Part shown: piece after piece, positions 48,386 to 57,668 of the stretch
Position numbering within the stretch: position 1 is the first letter of the stretch
Layout: the number at the start of each line of letters is the position of its first letter
Assembly (NCBI RefSeq): GCF_016718685.1
Contig: NZ_JADKCX010000144.1
Span: 1 to 64,000, forward strand
From: Haliscomenobacter sp.
GTDB lineage: Bacteria > Bacteroidota > Bacteroidia > Chitinophagales > Saprospiraceae
Reading direction: 5' to 3'
DNA length: 64,000 bases
The notes under the pieces: generated by a model
The model's input: the letters and a program-made list of their open reading frames with translations, nothing else
Told to the model about the DNA's origin: nothing
The model's database searches: none
Program-made: the position numbers and the translations under genes

Positions 48386-50149
48386 TTAAAATGGGAAAAA
48401 ATAAGGGATGATAAATGATGCCGCAATCCAAATGATGATATTGAGCGGAGTGCCCACTTTTAGATAATCATTGAATTTGTAATTTCCGGGAGCATACACC
48501 ATGGTATTCGTTGGATAACTAACCGGCGTCATAAAGGTCAATGAACACGCAAACATTACGGCTACCAAAAAAGGTTTTTCGCTTAGGTGCATGGCAGTAG
48601 CCAAACTAAGCACAATCGGAGTCATGAGTGCAGCAGTTGCTTTGCTGGATAAAACGTTGGTTGATAAAAATGTAACGAGAAAAACCAGACTCAGGGTAAT
48701 TTGAGGGGCTAACCCTCCAATCGTGTTATAAACGAAATCCGAAATTAAATCGGCACCGCCGGTCTTTTTTAATGCTGTACCCATGGATAAAACCCCCGCC
48801 ATCATAAATATCACTTTCCATTCAATGGCCTCATAGGCTTCTTTCGGTTTCAGGATTGAAGTGGTGACCAACAATAAAGAGCCAACCATACTGCTGATGA
48901 GTATGGAGGTAAGTCCAAAGGCGGCAACTGCCACTACTCCAACTGCAATGACCAGGGCCGGAATGGCTTTTTTGTAATTGATCTTCGCTTTGGTGTACTC
49001 TGACAGCAGAATAACTAATTTTTCTTGGATGAGCTGGTTCAATTCTTCTTTGGTGGCATAGATCAAAAGCAAGTCACCTTCTTTGATGGTTACTTCGGAT
49101 AGGTTTTCGTGAATGGTTTCCTCCCGGTGCCTGATGGCCAATACAGAACAGTTGTATATGTTTCTGAATTTAAATTCTTTAAGCGAGCTTCCTGCTAAAT
49201 CAGATCCTACTGGTATCATGGTTTCAAACAAAATCTTTGGGTGTTCAGCGTCGGTTAATCCTTTTTTATTGCCAGAAATTTTATACATGTTTACGGCTTC
49301 CAGCTTGATCAATTTGTCTGGGCTGATCACTATTTTTAGAACATCGCCCTCTTTAAGTGTGGTGTATCGATCAAAAATCAATAGGTTGTCTCCATTCCTT
49401 TTAATGGAAATTATTTGTGCTGAAAAATCGGTGGATAAGGCCGTTTTGTGGATAGGTTTTTCGATGTCTTTGTTACCCTGGAGAATGGTGACTTCCGAAG
49501 TATAATCTTGTGTGTTGGTAAATTCATTCTCGACTGTAGTATTTCTTTTGGGTAAAATAAGCGGTGCAATGAGAAATAGATAACTGAACCCAACCCCCAG
49601 CAAACACAACGCAGCCAATGAAAAATCGAACATCCCAAAAGGTTGAAAACCTTGTTTTTCGGCAATACTACTCACCAAAATATTTGTAGATGTACCAATA
49701 AGTGTACAGGTACCACCAAAAAGTGCGGAAAATGAAATGGGGATTAAAAGCCTGGAAGGTGCAATTCCGGTATCTCGGCAAACCGAAAGTGCCATCGGAA
49801 TAAGCAGTGCAACGACTGCGGAATCATTCACAAAAGCAGAAATAGATGCTGAAATGACACAAAAAACGATCAGTGCAATGATGTAATGAGTACCTGCAAT
49901 TTTTACAATTTTGTCACTTAATCCGTCAATCAATCCTGATTTAAATACTGCTGCACTTACCACAAACATACAGCCAAGCGTAAGTGTGGCAGGGTGATTA
50001 AATCCGGAAGTACCTTCTTCGGGGTTTAATACGCCAGACACTATAAAAAGTGCCATGATCAAAATAGAGGTTGTATCAATGCTAAAATATTCCTTAATGA
50101 ATAAAAAAATGCCGATGGCAATGATGACCATTGTGAAATACAACTCCAT
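48386..50149 (-). CDS. SLC13/DASS-type anion permease with two TrkA-C domains
   Basis: This 587-residue inner-membrane transporter has about 11 TM helices interrupted by two cytoplasmic RCK-C (TrkA-C) domains near residues 210-390. It belongs to the SLC13/CitT group, which carries dicarboxylates, sulfate or phosphate with Na+. Visible parts are GVLNPEEGTSGFNHPATLTL, FVNDSAVVALLIPMALSVCR (SNT-like NDS motif), GGTCTLIGTSTNILVSSIAE, VIFMMAGVLSMGTALKKTGG, and STNVLSSKATAALMTPIVLS with TFMTPVSYPTNTMVYAPGNY near the end. Sulfate uptake is common for forms with TrkA-C domains, but no sulfate assimilation gene is near. The gene is intact and converges on the photolyase gene with a 20-bp gap. Confidence 0.88.
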   Translation of the reverse strand: MELYFTMVIIAIGIFLFIKEYFSIDTTSILIMALFIVSGVLNPEEGTSGFNHPATLTLGCMFVVSAAVFKSGLIDGLSDKIVKIAGTHYIIALIVFCVISASISAFVNDSAVVALLIPMALSVCRDTGIAPSRLLIPISFSALFGGTCTLIGTSTNILVSSIAEKQGFQPFGMFDFSLAALCLLGVGFSYLFLIAPLILPKRNTTVENEFTNTQDYTSEVTILQGNKDIEKPIHKTALSTDFSAQIISIKRNGDNLLIFDRYTTLKEGDVLKIVISPDKLIKLEAVNMYKISGNKKGLTDAEHPKILFETMIPVGSDLAGSSLKEFKFRNIYNCSVLAIRHREETIHENLSEVTIKEGDLLLIYATKEELNQLIQEKLVILLSEYTKAKINYKKAIPALVIAVGVVAVAAFGLTSILISSMVGSLLLVTTSILKPKEAYEAIEWKVIFMMAGVLSMGTALKKTGGADLISDFVYNTIGGLAPQITLSLVFLVTFLSTNVLSSKATAALMTPIVLSLATAMHLSEKPFLVAVMFACSLTFMTPVSYPTNTMVYAPGNYKFNDYLKVGTPLNIIIWIAASFIIPYFFPF

Positions 50150-50173
50150 ATCAATCGATTTTTTTAGAAATGC

Positions 50174-50755
50174 TTATATCTCTTCCTTCCGGATCCACTT
50201 CAGCACATGAACAGGCTGGTAGTTACGCATTTTTTTTAAAACTTCGGTGGGTTGTGCTGCATCCAGGATGATGCCGCGGTTTTCGGTTTTTAGAAATCCA
50301 TCGCTTACCACACGATTCAAGAACTGGAGCAGTGCATCGTAAAAGCCATTGACGTTGAGGATGGCGAGGGGTTTCTCGTGATGCCCCAATTGCGCCCAGG
50401 TACACAATTCAAACAATTCATCCAGCGTGCCAAAACCACCAGGCATAGCAATGGCGCCATCCGATAGCTCGAACATTTTCATTTTGCGCTCGTGCATGGT
50501 TTCGGAATAGTGCATTTCGGTGACTCCGGTATGTTCCACCTCCTTATGCGCCAAAAAATGAGGAATCACTCCGATGACTTTGCCCCCTTTTTCCAAAACT
50601 GCATCTGCAATCACGCCCATCAGCCCTACTTTTCCGCCGCCGTACACCAGCGCGATGCCCTCGGAGGCCAATAAATGCCCCATTTGGCGGGCTACTTCGG
50701 TGTAGACCGGATCTGAACCCGTATTTGCGCCACAAAAAACAGTTAATGCCTGCAT
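50174..50755 (-). CDS. LOG-family nucleoside 5'-monophosphate phosphoribohydrolase (TIGR00730)
   Basis: The 193-residue Rossmann-fold enzyme belongs to the LOG (lonely guy) family, which removes ribose 5-phosphate from AMP or cytokinin riboside monophosphates. It shows LTVFCGANTGSDPVYTEVAR, IALVYGGGKVGLMGVIADAV, the TMHERKMKMFELSDGAIAMP region and the catalytic PGGFGTLDELFE, with ERK/GGxGTxxE complete. Start MQALTVF is chosen; the longer open frame would run into the divergent DUF721 gene promoter. It sits 24 bp upstream of the SLC13 gene on the same strand, probably one transcript. Confidence 0.9.
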   Translation of the reverse strand: MQALTVFCGANTGSDPVYTEVARQMGHLLASEGIALVYGGGKVGLMGVIADAVLEKGGKVIGVIPHFLAHKEVEHTGVTEMHYSETMHERKMKMFELSDGAIAMPGGFGTLDELFELCTWAQLGHHEKPLAILNVNGFYDALLQFLNRVVSDGFLKTENRGIILDAAQPTEVLKKMRNYQPVHVLKWIRKEEI

Positions 50756-50802
50756 GATTGTTATGATTTGATGGATTTCAAAAAATCCCGTAAATTCGTT
50801 GC

Positions 50803-51093
50803 ATGTCCAAATACGATGAAAAAACATTGAAGGAGGCCCTACTGGAGATGGTCAACCAATTTCGCCTCAAACAAGGGATCAGCGAAGCGCGCATCAAAGC
50901 TGCCTGGAGCACCATGATGGGACCTTCCATCGCGCAACATACCACGCAGGTGCGGGTCATTCGCCGCAAACTGTACCTGCTCATCGATTCGCCCTCACTG
51001 CGTCAGGAACTTTTTTATGGCCGTGAAAAAATCCGCAAAATGCTCAACGAAGACCTTGGCGAAGAATACCTGGAAGAAGTGATCATTCGGTAA
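50803..51093 (+). CDS. DUF721 (DciA-like) protein
   Basis: The 96-residue DUF721 protein is related to DciA, the ancestral loader or helper of the replicative helicase DnaB. It reads LKEALLEMVNQFRLKQGISE, then IKAAWSTMMGPSIAQHTTQV, RVIRRKLYLLIDSPSLRQEL and FYGREKIRKMLNEDLGEEYL, the complete KH-like domain with no extra tail. Full length for Bacteroidota members. It is transcribed divergently from the LOG gene with a 47-bp gap and is followed by a CCGCGAGCGAC palindrome that also faces the end of kup. Confidence 0.85.
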   Translation: MSKYDEKTLKEALLEMVNQFRLKQGISEARIKAAWSTMMGPSIAQHTTQVRVIRRKLYLLIDSPSLRQELFYGREKIRKMLNEDLGEEYLEEVIIR

Positions 51094-51094
51094 T

Positions 51095-51255
51095 CAGTTG
51101 AGAAGGTTGAGAAGTTGAGGAGGTTGAGGCTACCGCGAGCGACAGGGCTACCGCTTAACTTTGACTTACAATCGTAATTTGATCTCGTCAAAATCGCTTT
51201 TGAATGTCGCTCGCGGTAGCCTCAACCTCCTCAACTCCTCAACTCCTCAACCTCC
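51095..51255. repeat. CCGCGAGCGAC-type palindrome, copy 4
   Basis: The left arm consists of AGTTGAGAAGGTTGAGAAG and TTGAGGAGGTTGAGGCTACC units leading to CGCGAGCGACAGG. The right arm has GAATGTCGCTCGCGGTAGCC and TCAACCTCCTCAACTCCTC units. The centre (GATCTCGTCAAAATCGC) is related to copies 2 and 3. It lies between the convergent DUF721 and kup genes and abuts the kup stop codon. Confidence 0.85.
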
Positions 51256-53153
51256 TCAATCATTCACAATCACCTCCTCCTTTACCCAACTTCCGGGTTC
51301 AAGCACAAAATGTGACTCAGCGGATACCCCAATTTTTTTCAGCAACAAATACCCCTTGAGCAACAATTGCTCGCGGATGGGCATTACCGGGGAAATCAGG
51401 AAAGCCGTATCCAGTAAAACAAAACGGAAATCGGGCCCCACCTCACGCTCTTGCAAAGAAGCATAATGGTTTTTCAACTGGATTTTGCCCTGGGCGGCAA
51501 GTTCGTTGATGGCCCGTGGGAAAAATTCACTCACGTCCGGGTGAATTTTGTACCCGAGATGGAAGTCTAGGCGATACATCAACCCCGCTTCAATTTCAGT
51601 GAACTTGTAATAATTGGTGTATGGCTCGTCTTCCTCCGAAAAGTGCAAGAGCCAATAGACATCAGCACGTTTGGGGCGGTGTTCGTAGATGGATTGTGGA
51701 ATGGCTTCTTCGATCAGGTCTTTTTTTCGGGTAGAGGTCAAAAACACCAAATGTGAAGCGTAAAGAGGAATTTTTTCATCCTGACTCACCGCACGAATGG
51801 TGGGTAGGACCCTCCCCAGCATAATCACGTTGCGCTTTTGTTTGGTGATCAGTTTGGCGTTGTATACCGTAAACATGACCAGGAAAAATACCCCACCCAA
51901 GACTAGGGCAAAACCAGCACCATGGGCGATTTTTTGTGCATTTGCGGCAAAAAAGGTGCCTTCAATGGCCAAAAACAACGCGATCAATAGATAAATGGCT
52001 GGCGTTGGCATAGCCTTGCGGCTTTTGAGATAAAAATACAAAAGCATGGTAGTTGACAACATCGCAATGGTGATGGCAATACCATAAGCTGCTTCCATTT
52101 TGGCCGAACTTTGGAAATACAGGACAACATAGACACAACCAGCAAACAAAAGCCAGTTGACAAAGGGAATGTACATCTGTGAACGGTGCCGGGAAGGATG
52201 ATAGACCACGATGCGGAACCAGGTTTTGAGGCGAATGGCTTCGTGAATCAGTGAAAATGAGCCCGTAATCAAAGCCTGACTGGCAATAATGGCTGCGATT
52301 GTTGAAATAGCTGAACCAAAGGGCGCAAACCAATCCGGCATCAAACCGCCGAATGGATTACTTGGCAATTCATGACCAAGATGCCCCATCATCCATGCGC
52401 CTTGACCCAAATAATTGAGCATCAATGCCGTTTTGACAAAAATCCAGGAAATTTGGACGTTGCGTTTACCTACGTGACCTAAGTCCGAGTACAGAGCTTC
52501 TGCCCCGGTTACGCACAAAAAAACCGCACCAACTACCCACCATGCATTGTGGTGGTGCTGAAAGAGTTTTACGGCGTAATAAGGATTCAAAGCCGCAAAA
52601 ATTTCCGGGTGCCCAATGATTGAGCCAACGCCAAGGACAATCAACATGGTAAACCAAACCAGCATCAGTGGCCCAAAAACTTACCAATCGTGTCCGTACC
52701 AAATTGTTGAAACATAAAAATCGCCACCAAAATGGCAATTACGCCGGGAACGATAGGCAGACCAGGTAACGCTTTTTCAGCAACTTCTAATGAGGAAGTC
52801 AAAGAGATTGCCGGCGTGATCATGCCATCCGCGATCAGGGCCGCACAACCCACCATCGCTACATAGATGGTCCATTTTGGCGCTCGCCTCCGGATCAGCG
52901 AATACAAGGCAAAAATCCCTCCTTCGCCATTGTTGTCGGCATTGAGTGTAATAAAAATGTACTTGAAGGTAGCCTGGAGGGTAAGCGTCCAAAAAATCAG
53001 CGACAAACCGCCGTAGATGAGTTCCTTGGTGAGGATATCGTGCCCGGCGATGGCATTGAATACGTAAAGTGGGGAGGTTCCAATGTCGCCGTATACAATT
53101 CCCAGGGTTACGATGAGGCTTCCAAAAGTAACTTTGTGTTGTTGCTCTTTCAC
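51256..53153 (-). CDS. kup: KUP-type potassium uptake transporter, one frameshift
   Basis: Kup imports K+ with H+ through about 12 TM helices. The N-terminal part reads SLIVTLGIVYGDIGTSPLYV (family signature), NADNNGEGGIFALYSLIRRR and GCAALIADGMITPAISLTSS. At 52675 one T is missing in AAGTTTTTTGGG, ending the frame after TIGKF; the next frame continues MLVWFTMLIVLGVGSIIGHP with the rest of the helices (AEALYSDLGHVGKRNVQISW, LINYLGQGA-like LMLNYLGQGAWMM) and the cytoplasmic tail with EVGPDFRFVLLDTAFLISP. Combined length of about 632 is normal. It is a single gene, and its promoter region faces the NDH-2 gene. Confidence 0.92.
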
Positions 53154-53302
53154 GGGTTGTTCAACTTGGTTGAATAAATTTTACCTGAAAGCAACAAAGG
53201 TAAACGAATTGACAAATTCTCCTGAAAATTCGCATTAAAATCTTGGGGCGGATCCATTCCCCAAGATTTTGCCTGCTCCATACGCAGATTGTTACACCAA
53301 CG

Positions 53303-54611
53303 CTAAACTTCGTGGTACACCTTAGTGCTTTTGCTTCTGGCAAAAGGGCGGATGATCAAGCGCAAAGCGCGGTCGTAAGTCAGGTAATTGTACACCCAAC
53401 CCATCAGGGTCGCTACTTTATTGCGGAACCCAACGAGGTACATGATGTGTACAAACATCCACATCAACCAGGCTACGATCCCGTGAAAGGTTTGACCCCA
53501 AAAATTGACCACCGCACGATTGCGGCCAATGGTAGCCATCGTGCCTTTGTCCAGATATTTGAATGGTTTCCAACTTTGGCCTTTTTGATTTCGGATCAAA
53601 TTGGCCGCCAATTGTTGCCCTTGCTGAATGGCTACGGGGGCCATCATGGGGTAGCCACGGGGCGTTTCGGGGGTAATCATGGCGGCGGCGTCGCCCAGGA
53701 CGTAAACCCCTTCATGATCACTCACCCGGTTGAATGCATCAACCTGGATGCGGTTTCCACCCACAATTTTGTCCTTGCTGATTCCGCTGGGAAACTGACC
53801 TTTCACCCCCTGCCGCCCAAATCAGCGTTTCCGTAGGTAATCTAAATCCATCTTCAGTGATCAGGATCGAACCATCGTAATAGGAAACTTTGGCATTCAA
53901 TTCCACCTCTACACCCAAGGTTTTTAGGTCTTTTAAGGCACGGGCACTGGCTTGTTCACTCATGCCGCCCAAGAGTTTGGGTGTTGCTTCGAGTAAAACG
54001 ATGCGCATCCGCTCCATATCCAAATCGGGATAATCTTTGGGGAAGACAAATCTCTTCATTTCCGCTAAAGCTCCGGCCAATTCTACTCCAGTTGGTCCTC
54101 CCCCTACAATCGCGATGTTGATCAGCGAGTCTTGAGTTTGGGTGGAGAGTGAAACGGTGGCTTTTTCAAAGTTTTGTAGAATAAAACTCCTCAAATTGAG
54201 CGCTTCAGGTACCGATTTTAAGCCCATCATGTGTTCTTCCTGGTCGGCAAAGCTGAAAAAATTGGTCTGGCTGCCAGTTGCCACGACAAGGTGATCATAA
54301 GAAATGTCGCCAATGGAAGTCTCTACCACTTTTTGTTCTGGCTTGATGTGCAACACCTCGGCCATGCGAAAGGATAAGTTCGGATTGCCTTGAAAAATCT
54401 TGCGCAAGGGGTAAGCAATGCTGTCGGGTTCCAGTCCTCCGGTTGCGACTTGATACAATAAAGGCTGGAACGTATAATAGTTGTTTCGATCGAGTAAAAC
54501 CACTTGAAACTGCTGTTTACGCAGCTTTTTGGCCATGGCCAGGCCGGCAAAACCGCCACCGATGATCACCACTCTGGGGTGATTGGGCAAAATGGGAAGG
54601 TTGGCATCCAT
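53303..54611 (-). CDS. Type II NADH dehydrogenase-like FAD oxidoreductase, one frameshift
   Basis: NDH-2 passes electrons from NADH to quinone at the inner membrane without pumping protons. The N-terminal FAD fold PRVVIIGGGFAGLAMAKKLR is followed by NNYYTFQPLLYQVATGGLEP (quinone and membrane site), DHLVVATGSQTNFF, IAIVGGGPTGVELAGALAEM (NADH fold) and TLIWAAG. An extra G near 53825 breaks the frame; then VKGQFPSGISKDKIVGG, VYVLGDAAAMITPETPRGYP and a hydrophobic C-terminal segment (GIVAWLMWMFVHIMYLVGFR) follow, as expected. Combined length of about 436 is normal. It is a single gene. Confidence 0.9.
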
Positions 54612-54997
54612 ATCGGGTGTGTTTATCTATGTTTAGATTTAAAACTAAGTCAAAGGTAGGCCAATCCAAGTTACCAGTCAAGTAAAGTTTCAAAATTTTC
54701 AATTTTAATTGAAAATAAAATACTTTACACTAAATCAGGCAGATATGGAGATATGCTTCACTTTATTTGGACAAAAAAGCCGTATTTTATTGCTGAATTT
54801 CTGCCACTTTACAAATAACAAATCGTACCAAGTAAAATCACTCTGCACTTGTTTTTTATTTACCGATTACTAAAACCTATTTGGTTTCACTTTTGTTAGA
54901 TTGCCGATATTTGATTTTCTCATCCAAATTGGCATAACTTACCCTACCGAACTACAGTGGAGGAGCAGATGTTACTTCAATAGGTAAGCGCGTCAAA
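54612..54997. other. AT-rich gap with repeated ACTTTAC motifs
   Basis: This 386-bp divergent gap between the NDH-2 and folE genes has no open frame of note. It holds GTAAAGT at 54682 and ACTTTAC at 54722 and 54806, with near matches at 54750 and 54831, spread over 150 bp. The spacing is irregular. It may carry the promoters of both genes, but no clean TAnnTTTG with a proper -33 box is seen. Confidence 0.35.
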
Positions 54998-55705
54998 ATG
55001 CACGATAAAAAATCTCATTCCAATATGGTGACTACGGATAATACCCTCGACCTGGTATTGGGTCAGAAAGCTCAAACTATGGGCGACAACCATATCAGTA
55101 CGGGGGTAGAAACCCCATTGCGGCCTGATGCGTTCGACATGAACGACAAAGAGAAGATGGAGATCATCGCCCATCATTTTGCAGCAATCATGGATACCCT
55201 GGGTCTGGATCTAAACGATGACAGTCTGCAGGACACCCCCAAACGGGTGGCTAAAATGTTTGTTCAAGAAATTTTCCATGGGCTCAACCCCGCCAATAAA
55301 CCGGAAATATCGGCTTTTGACAACAGCTACGATTATAAACGGATGTTGGTGGAGAAAAACATTACGGTAAAAACCTTCTGTGAGCACCACTTTCTGCCCA
55401 TTACGGGCAAGGCCCATGTTGGCTACGTATCGAATGGTAAGGTAATCGGCTTGTCCAAGTTGAACCGCATCGTTGATTATTATGCACGGCGCCCCCAGGT
55501 GCAAGAGCGCATGACCAAACAAATTTTGCTGGCCTTACAAGAAGCACTGGACACCAAAGATGTGATCATTGTGGTGGATGCCAAGCACATGTGTGTCAGC
55601 CATCGGGGTATTCAGCACGATGAAAGCACCACCCTCACCCTGGAGTACAGTGGTTGTTTTGAAAACAGCGACATGCGCCGGGAGTTTTTGGATTGCCTGA
55701 AATAA
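54998..55705 (+). CDS. folE: GTP cyclohydrolase I
   Basis: FolE converts GTP to dihydroneopterin triphosphate, the first step of folate (and pterin) synthesis. The 235-residue product has about 40 extra N-terminal residues and then the full domain: KMEIIAHHFAAIMDTLGLDL, DDSLQDTPKRVAKMFVQEIF, KTFCEHHFLPITGKAHVGYV (zinc Cys and His, catalytic His), KVIGLSKLNRIVDYYARRPQ, VDAKHMCVSHRGIQHDESTT (second zinc Cys, His) and SGCFENSDMRREFLDC. All ligands are present. Start at 54998 is the first Met; MVTTDN at 55025 is possible. Confidence 0.93.
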   Translation: MHDKKSHSNMVTTDNTLDLVLGQKAQTMGDNHISTGVETPLRPDAFDMNDKEKMEIIAHHFAAIMDTLGLDLNDDSLQDTPKRVAKMFVQEIFHGLNPANKPEISAFDNSYDYKRMLVEKNITVKTFCEHHFLPITGKAHVGYVSNGKVIGLSKLNRIVDYYARRPQVQERMTKQILLALQEALDTKDVIIVVDAKHMCVSHRGIQHDESTTLTLEYSGCFENSDMRREFLDCLK

Positions 55706-55769
55706 ACTTTTTCCACAAAAGCCTATATTTTCGGCTGGCTCCAATTGCTTTTTGTTTAATTTTGCCCGC

Positions 55770-56423
55770 ATGATTGTAGCAAAACAAATCCAAAAATCAT
55801 ACGGGAAATTGAGTGTACTCAAAGGGGTTGACCTCAGTGTACAACAAGGCGAAATTGTTTCCATTGTAGGAAAATCAGGTGCAGGGAAAAGCACCTTGCT
55901 CCATATTTTGGGTACCCTCGACACTGCCGATAGTGGCCAGATTTTTATTGCTGGCGAAGAAATATCGAAGCTGAACCAGAAAAAACTGGCCGATTTTCGC
56001 AGTAAGAACCTCGGCTTTGTTTTTCAATTTCATCACTTGTTGCCCGAGTTCAATGCCCTGGAAAACGTCTGTATTCCGGCATTCATCAATGGTACTGCGG
56101 ATGCAATCGCCAAAAAGCGAGCGCATGAGCTGCTGGATTACCTGGGTTTAGCTGCCCGTACAACCCACAAACCGGCACAACTTTCCGGAGGCGAGCAACA
56201 AAGGGTAGCGGTAGCACGCGCCCTGATGAACCAACCATCCGTTATTTTTGCCGATGAACCTTCGGGGAATCTGGACTCAGCTTCGTCTCAGGATTTGCAC
56301 CAATTGATTTTTAATCTGCGCAAAGATTTCCAACAAACATTCATTATTGTTACCCATAATGAAGAGTTGGCCAGGATGAGTGATCGCCGCTTGGAAATGA
56401 AAGATGGACTATTGTTGAGTTGA
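55770..56423 (+). CDS. lolD: ABC transporter ATPase, LolD-like
   Basis: The 217-residue ATPase of the MacB/LolD group most likely powers lipoprotein release from the inner membrane together with LolC/E-type permeases, which are not encoded nearby. Walker A is IVGKSGAGKSTLLH, followed by the Q-loop FVFQFHHLLPEFNALENV (with the LLPEF/ALENV pattern usual in LolD), signature LSGGEQQRVAVARALMN, Walker B VIFADEPSGNLDS and switch IIVTHN. Start MIVAKQ is chosen because TAATTTTG (55757-55764) fits the -7 box and would give a nearly leaderless mRNA. The gene is intact. Confidence 0.82.
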   Translation: MIVAKQIQKSYGKLSVLKGVDLSVQQGEIVSIVGKSGAGKSTLLHILGTLDTADSGQIFIAGEEISKLNQKKLADFRSKNLGFVFQFHHLLPEFNALENVCIPAFINGTADAIAKKRAHELLDYLGLAARTTHKPAQLSGGEQQRVAVARALMNQPSVIFADEPSGNLDSASSQDLHQLIFNLRKDFQQTFIIVTHNEELARMSDRRLEMKDGLLLS

Positions 56424-56506
56424 AAGTTTAGGGTTGAAGAGTTGAAAAACGGTCGCCGAGCGAAGTCGAGGTGCGTTTTCAATTCTTCAACCCTAAACTT
56501 TTCAAC
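56417..56506. repeat. GTTGAA-arm palindrome with CGAGCGAAGTCGAGGTGC core
   Basis: Left arm GTTGAAAGTTTAGGGTTGAA and GAGTTGAAAA pairs with TTTTCAATTCTTCAACCC and TAAACTTTTCAAC on the right. The centre GGTCGCCGAGCGAAGTCGAGG is the core found in inverse orientation at 44350. It lies between lolD and miaE on the same strand, so it may separate their transcripts. Confidence 0.75.
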
Positions 56507-56523
56507 GCTAAACTACTAGTGTT

Positions 56524-57144
56524 ATGGATCAGCAATCAAGAGAACTCTACACCGTACGCATGTTGGGCTTACAACTGCCCACCGACCCCCGTTGGGTAAA
56601 CCTCGCGGAAATGGATTTGGCGGAAATCCTGACTGATCACGCCTATTGTGAACAAAAGGCGGCAACCTCTTGTATTTCACTCATCCAGGGCTATCCAGAC
56701 AAAGAGGAATTGGTGCGGGAATTGGCGCCGATTGTGACCGAAGAGTGGGGGCATTTCCGCATGGTGCTGAGTGAATTGGACAAACGAGGCCTAAAATTAG
56801 GCCTGCAACGCAAAGACATCTACGTCAACGAACTGCTCAATTTTCAAAAAAACAGCGGTGGCTCCAGAGAAGACCGTTTGATTGAAAAATTGTTGACTTG
56901 TGCGCTGATCGAAGCGCGCAGCTGCGAACGTTTTCGCCTGCTTTCCCTGCACATTGCTGAAGAAAAACTCCGGGATTTTTACTACAAATTTATGGTTTCG
57001 GAAGCAGGACACTACCGCCTGTTCATCGATTTGGCCAAATTGTACAGCAACGAGGAGAAGGTGAAACAACGCTGGAGCGAATACTTGCGCAAAGAGGCTG
57101 AAATTCTGGAAAACCTGGAATTGCGGGGAGACCGCATGCATTGA
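56524..57144 (+). CDS. miaE: tRNA 2-methylthio-N6-isopentenyladenosine hydroxylase
   Basis: MiaE is a diiron monooxygenase that hydroxylates the isopentenyl side chain of ms2i6A37 in tRNAs reading U-starting codons. The 206-residue protein is full length and carries the ferritin-like helices: LAEILTDHAYCEQKAATSCI (first Glu), IVTEEWGHFRMVLSELDKRG (ExxH), LLTCALIEARSCERFRLLSL (Glu) and KFMVSEAGHYRLFIDLAKLY (ExxH), the two ExxH iron motifs being intact. The family requires MiaA and MiaB products, not encoded in this window. Palindromic repeats flank the gene on both sides. Confidence 0.93.
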   Translation: MDQQSRELYTVRMLGLQLPTDPRWVNLAEMDLAEILTDHAYCEQKAATSCISLIQGYPDKEELVRELAPIVTEEWGHFRMVLSELDKRGLKLGLQRKDIYVNELLNFQKNSGGSREDRLIEKLLTCALIEARSCERFRLLSLHIAEEKLRDFYYKFMVSEAGHYRLFIDLAKLYSNEEKVKQRWSEYLRKEAEILENLELRGDRMH

Positions 57145-57146
57145 TA

Positions 57147-57268
57147 GAAGTTTAAGCGTTGAAGAGTTTAGAGTTGAAAAGTTCCAGGTAGTGCAGTATT
57201 TGTATCCCAAGATTCAATTCTTGCGTTACCTAAAACTCTTCAACTTTTCAACCCTAAACTTTTCAACT
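57147..57268. repeat. GTTGAA-arm palindrome between convergent genes
   Basis: GAAGTTTAAGCGTTGAAGAG and TTTAGAGTTGAAAAGTT on the left pair with AAAACTCTTCAACTTTTCAAC and CCTAAACTTTTCAACTT on the right around an unrelated centre (CCAGGTAGTGCAGTATTTG). It lies between the 3' ends of miaE and the lipoprotein gene and can serve as a bidirectional terminator. Confidence 0.7.
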
Positions 57269-57646
57269 TTACTTCATTTTCGCCAACTTCATCAAGCGCC
57301 CCTTTCCTCCATCACTCATTTTCAAATGCAGCGAATCCGGGGTAAGCATGAGGATTTCAACGGCCTTTTCCGTGGAGGCGCGGTTGAGGGTATCCATTGT
57401 GAACAGCTTTTTATTGATGATATAGTAAGTGCCCGATTCATGATAATTCAGCGTACTGCGGTAAGTATACCCTTCATTTTTGCTAAAGGTAAACTGCACC
57501 ACTTTGGGGTCAATGGCCAAGGAATCTCCTTCCTGTTCGATTGCAGTCGCCTGCCATTCTCCAATCAAATCTTTGTGGCGATAAGGAGAACAGCTGAACC
57601 CTAAAGCAATCAACAAAGTCAAAACAACAACAATTTTATGCATCAC
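57269..57646 (-). CDS. Lipocalin-like lipoprotein, unknown function
   Basis: The 125-residue product has a lipoprotein signal (IVVVLTLLIALGFSCSPYRH, lipobox LGFSC) and a small beta-rich domain: KDLIGEWQATAIEQEGDSLA, VQFTFSKNEGYTYRSTLNY, SGTYYIINKKLFTMDTLN and VEILMLTPDSLHLKMSD. The GEW start and strand pattern match small lipocalin-like domains common in Bacteroidota lipoproteins. It is expected to be anchored in a membrane, facing the periplasm or surface. No function can be assigned. Confidence 0.7.
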   Translation of the reverse strand: MMHKIVVVLTLLIALGFSCSPYRHKDLIGEWQATAIEQEGDSLAIDPKVVQFTFSKNEGYTYRSTLNYHESGTYYIINKKLFTMDTLNRASTEKAVEILMLTPDSLHLKMSDGGKGRLMKLAKMK

Positions 57647-57668
57647 GAAGTAAGTTGTAGTGTATGAA

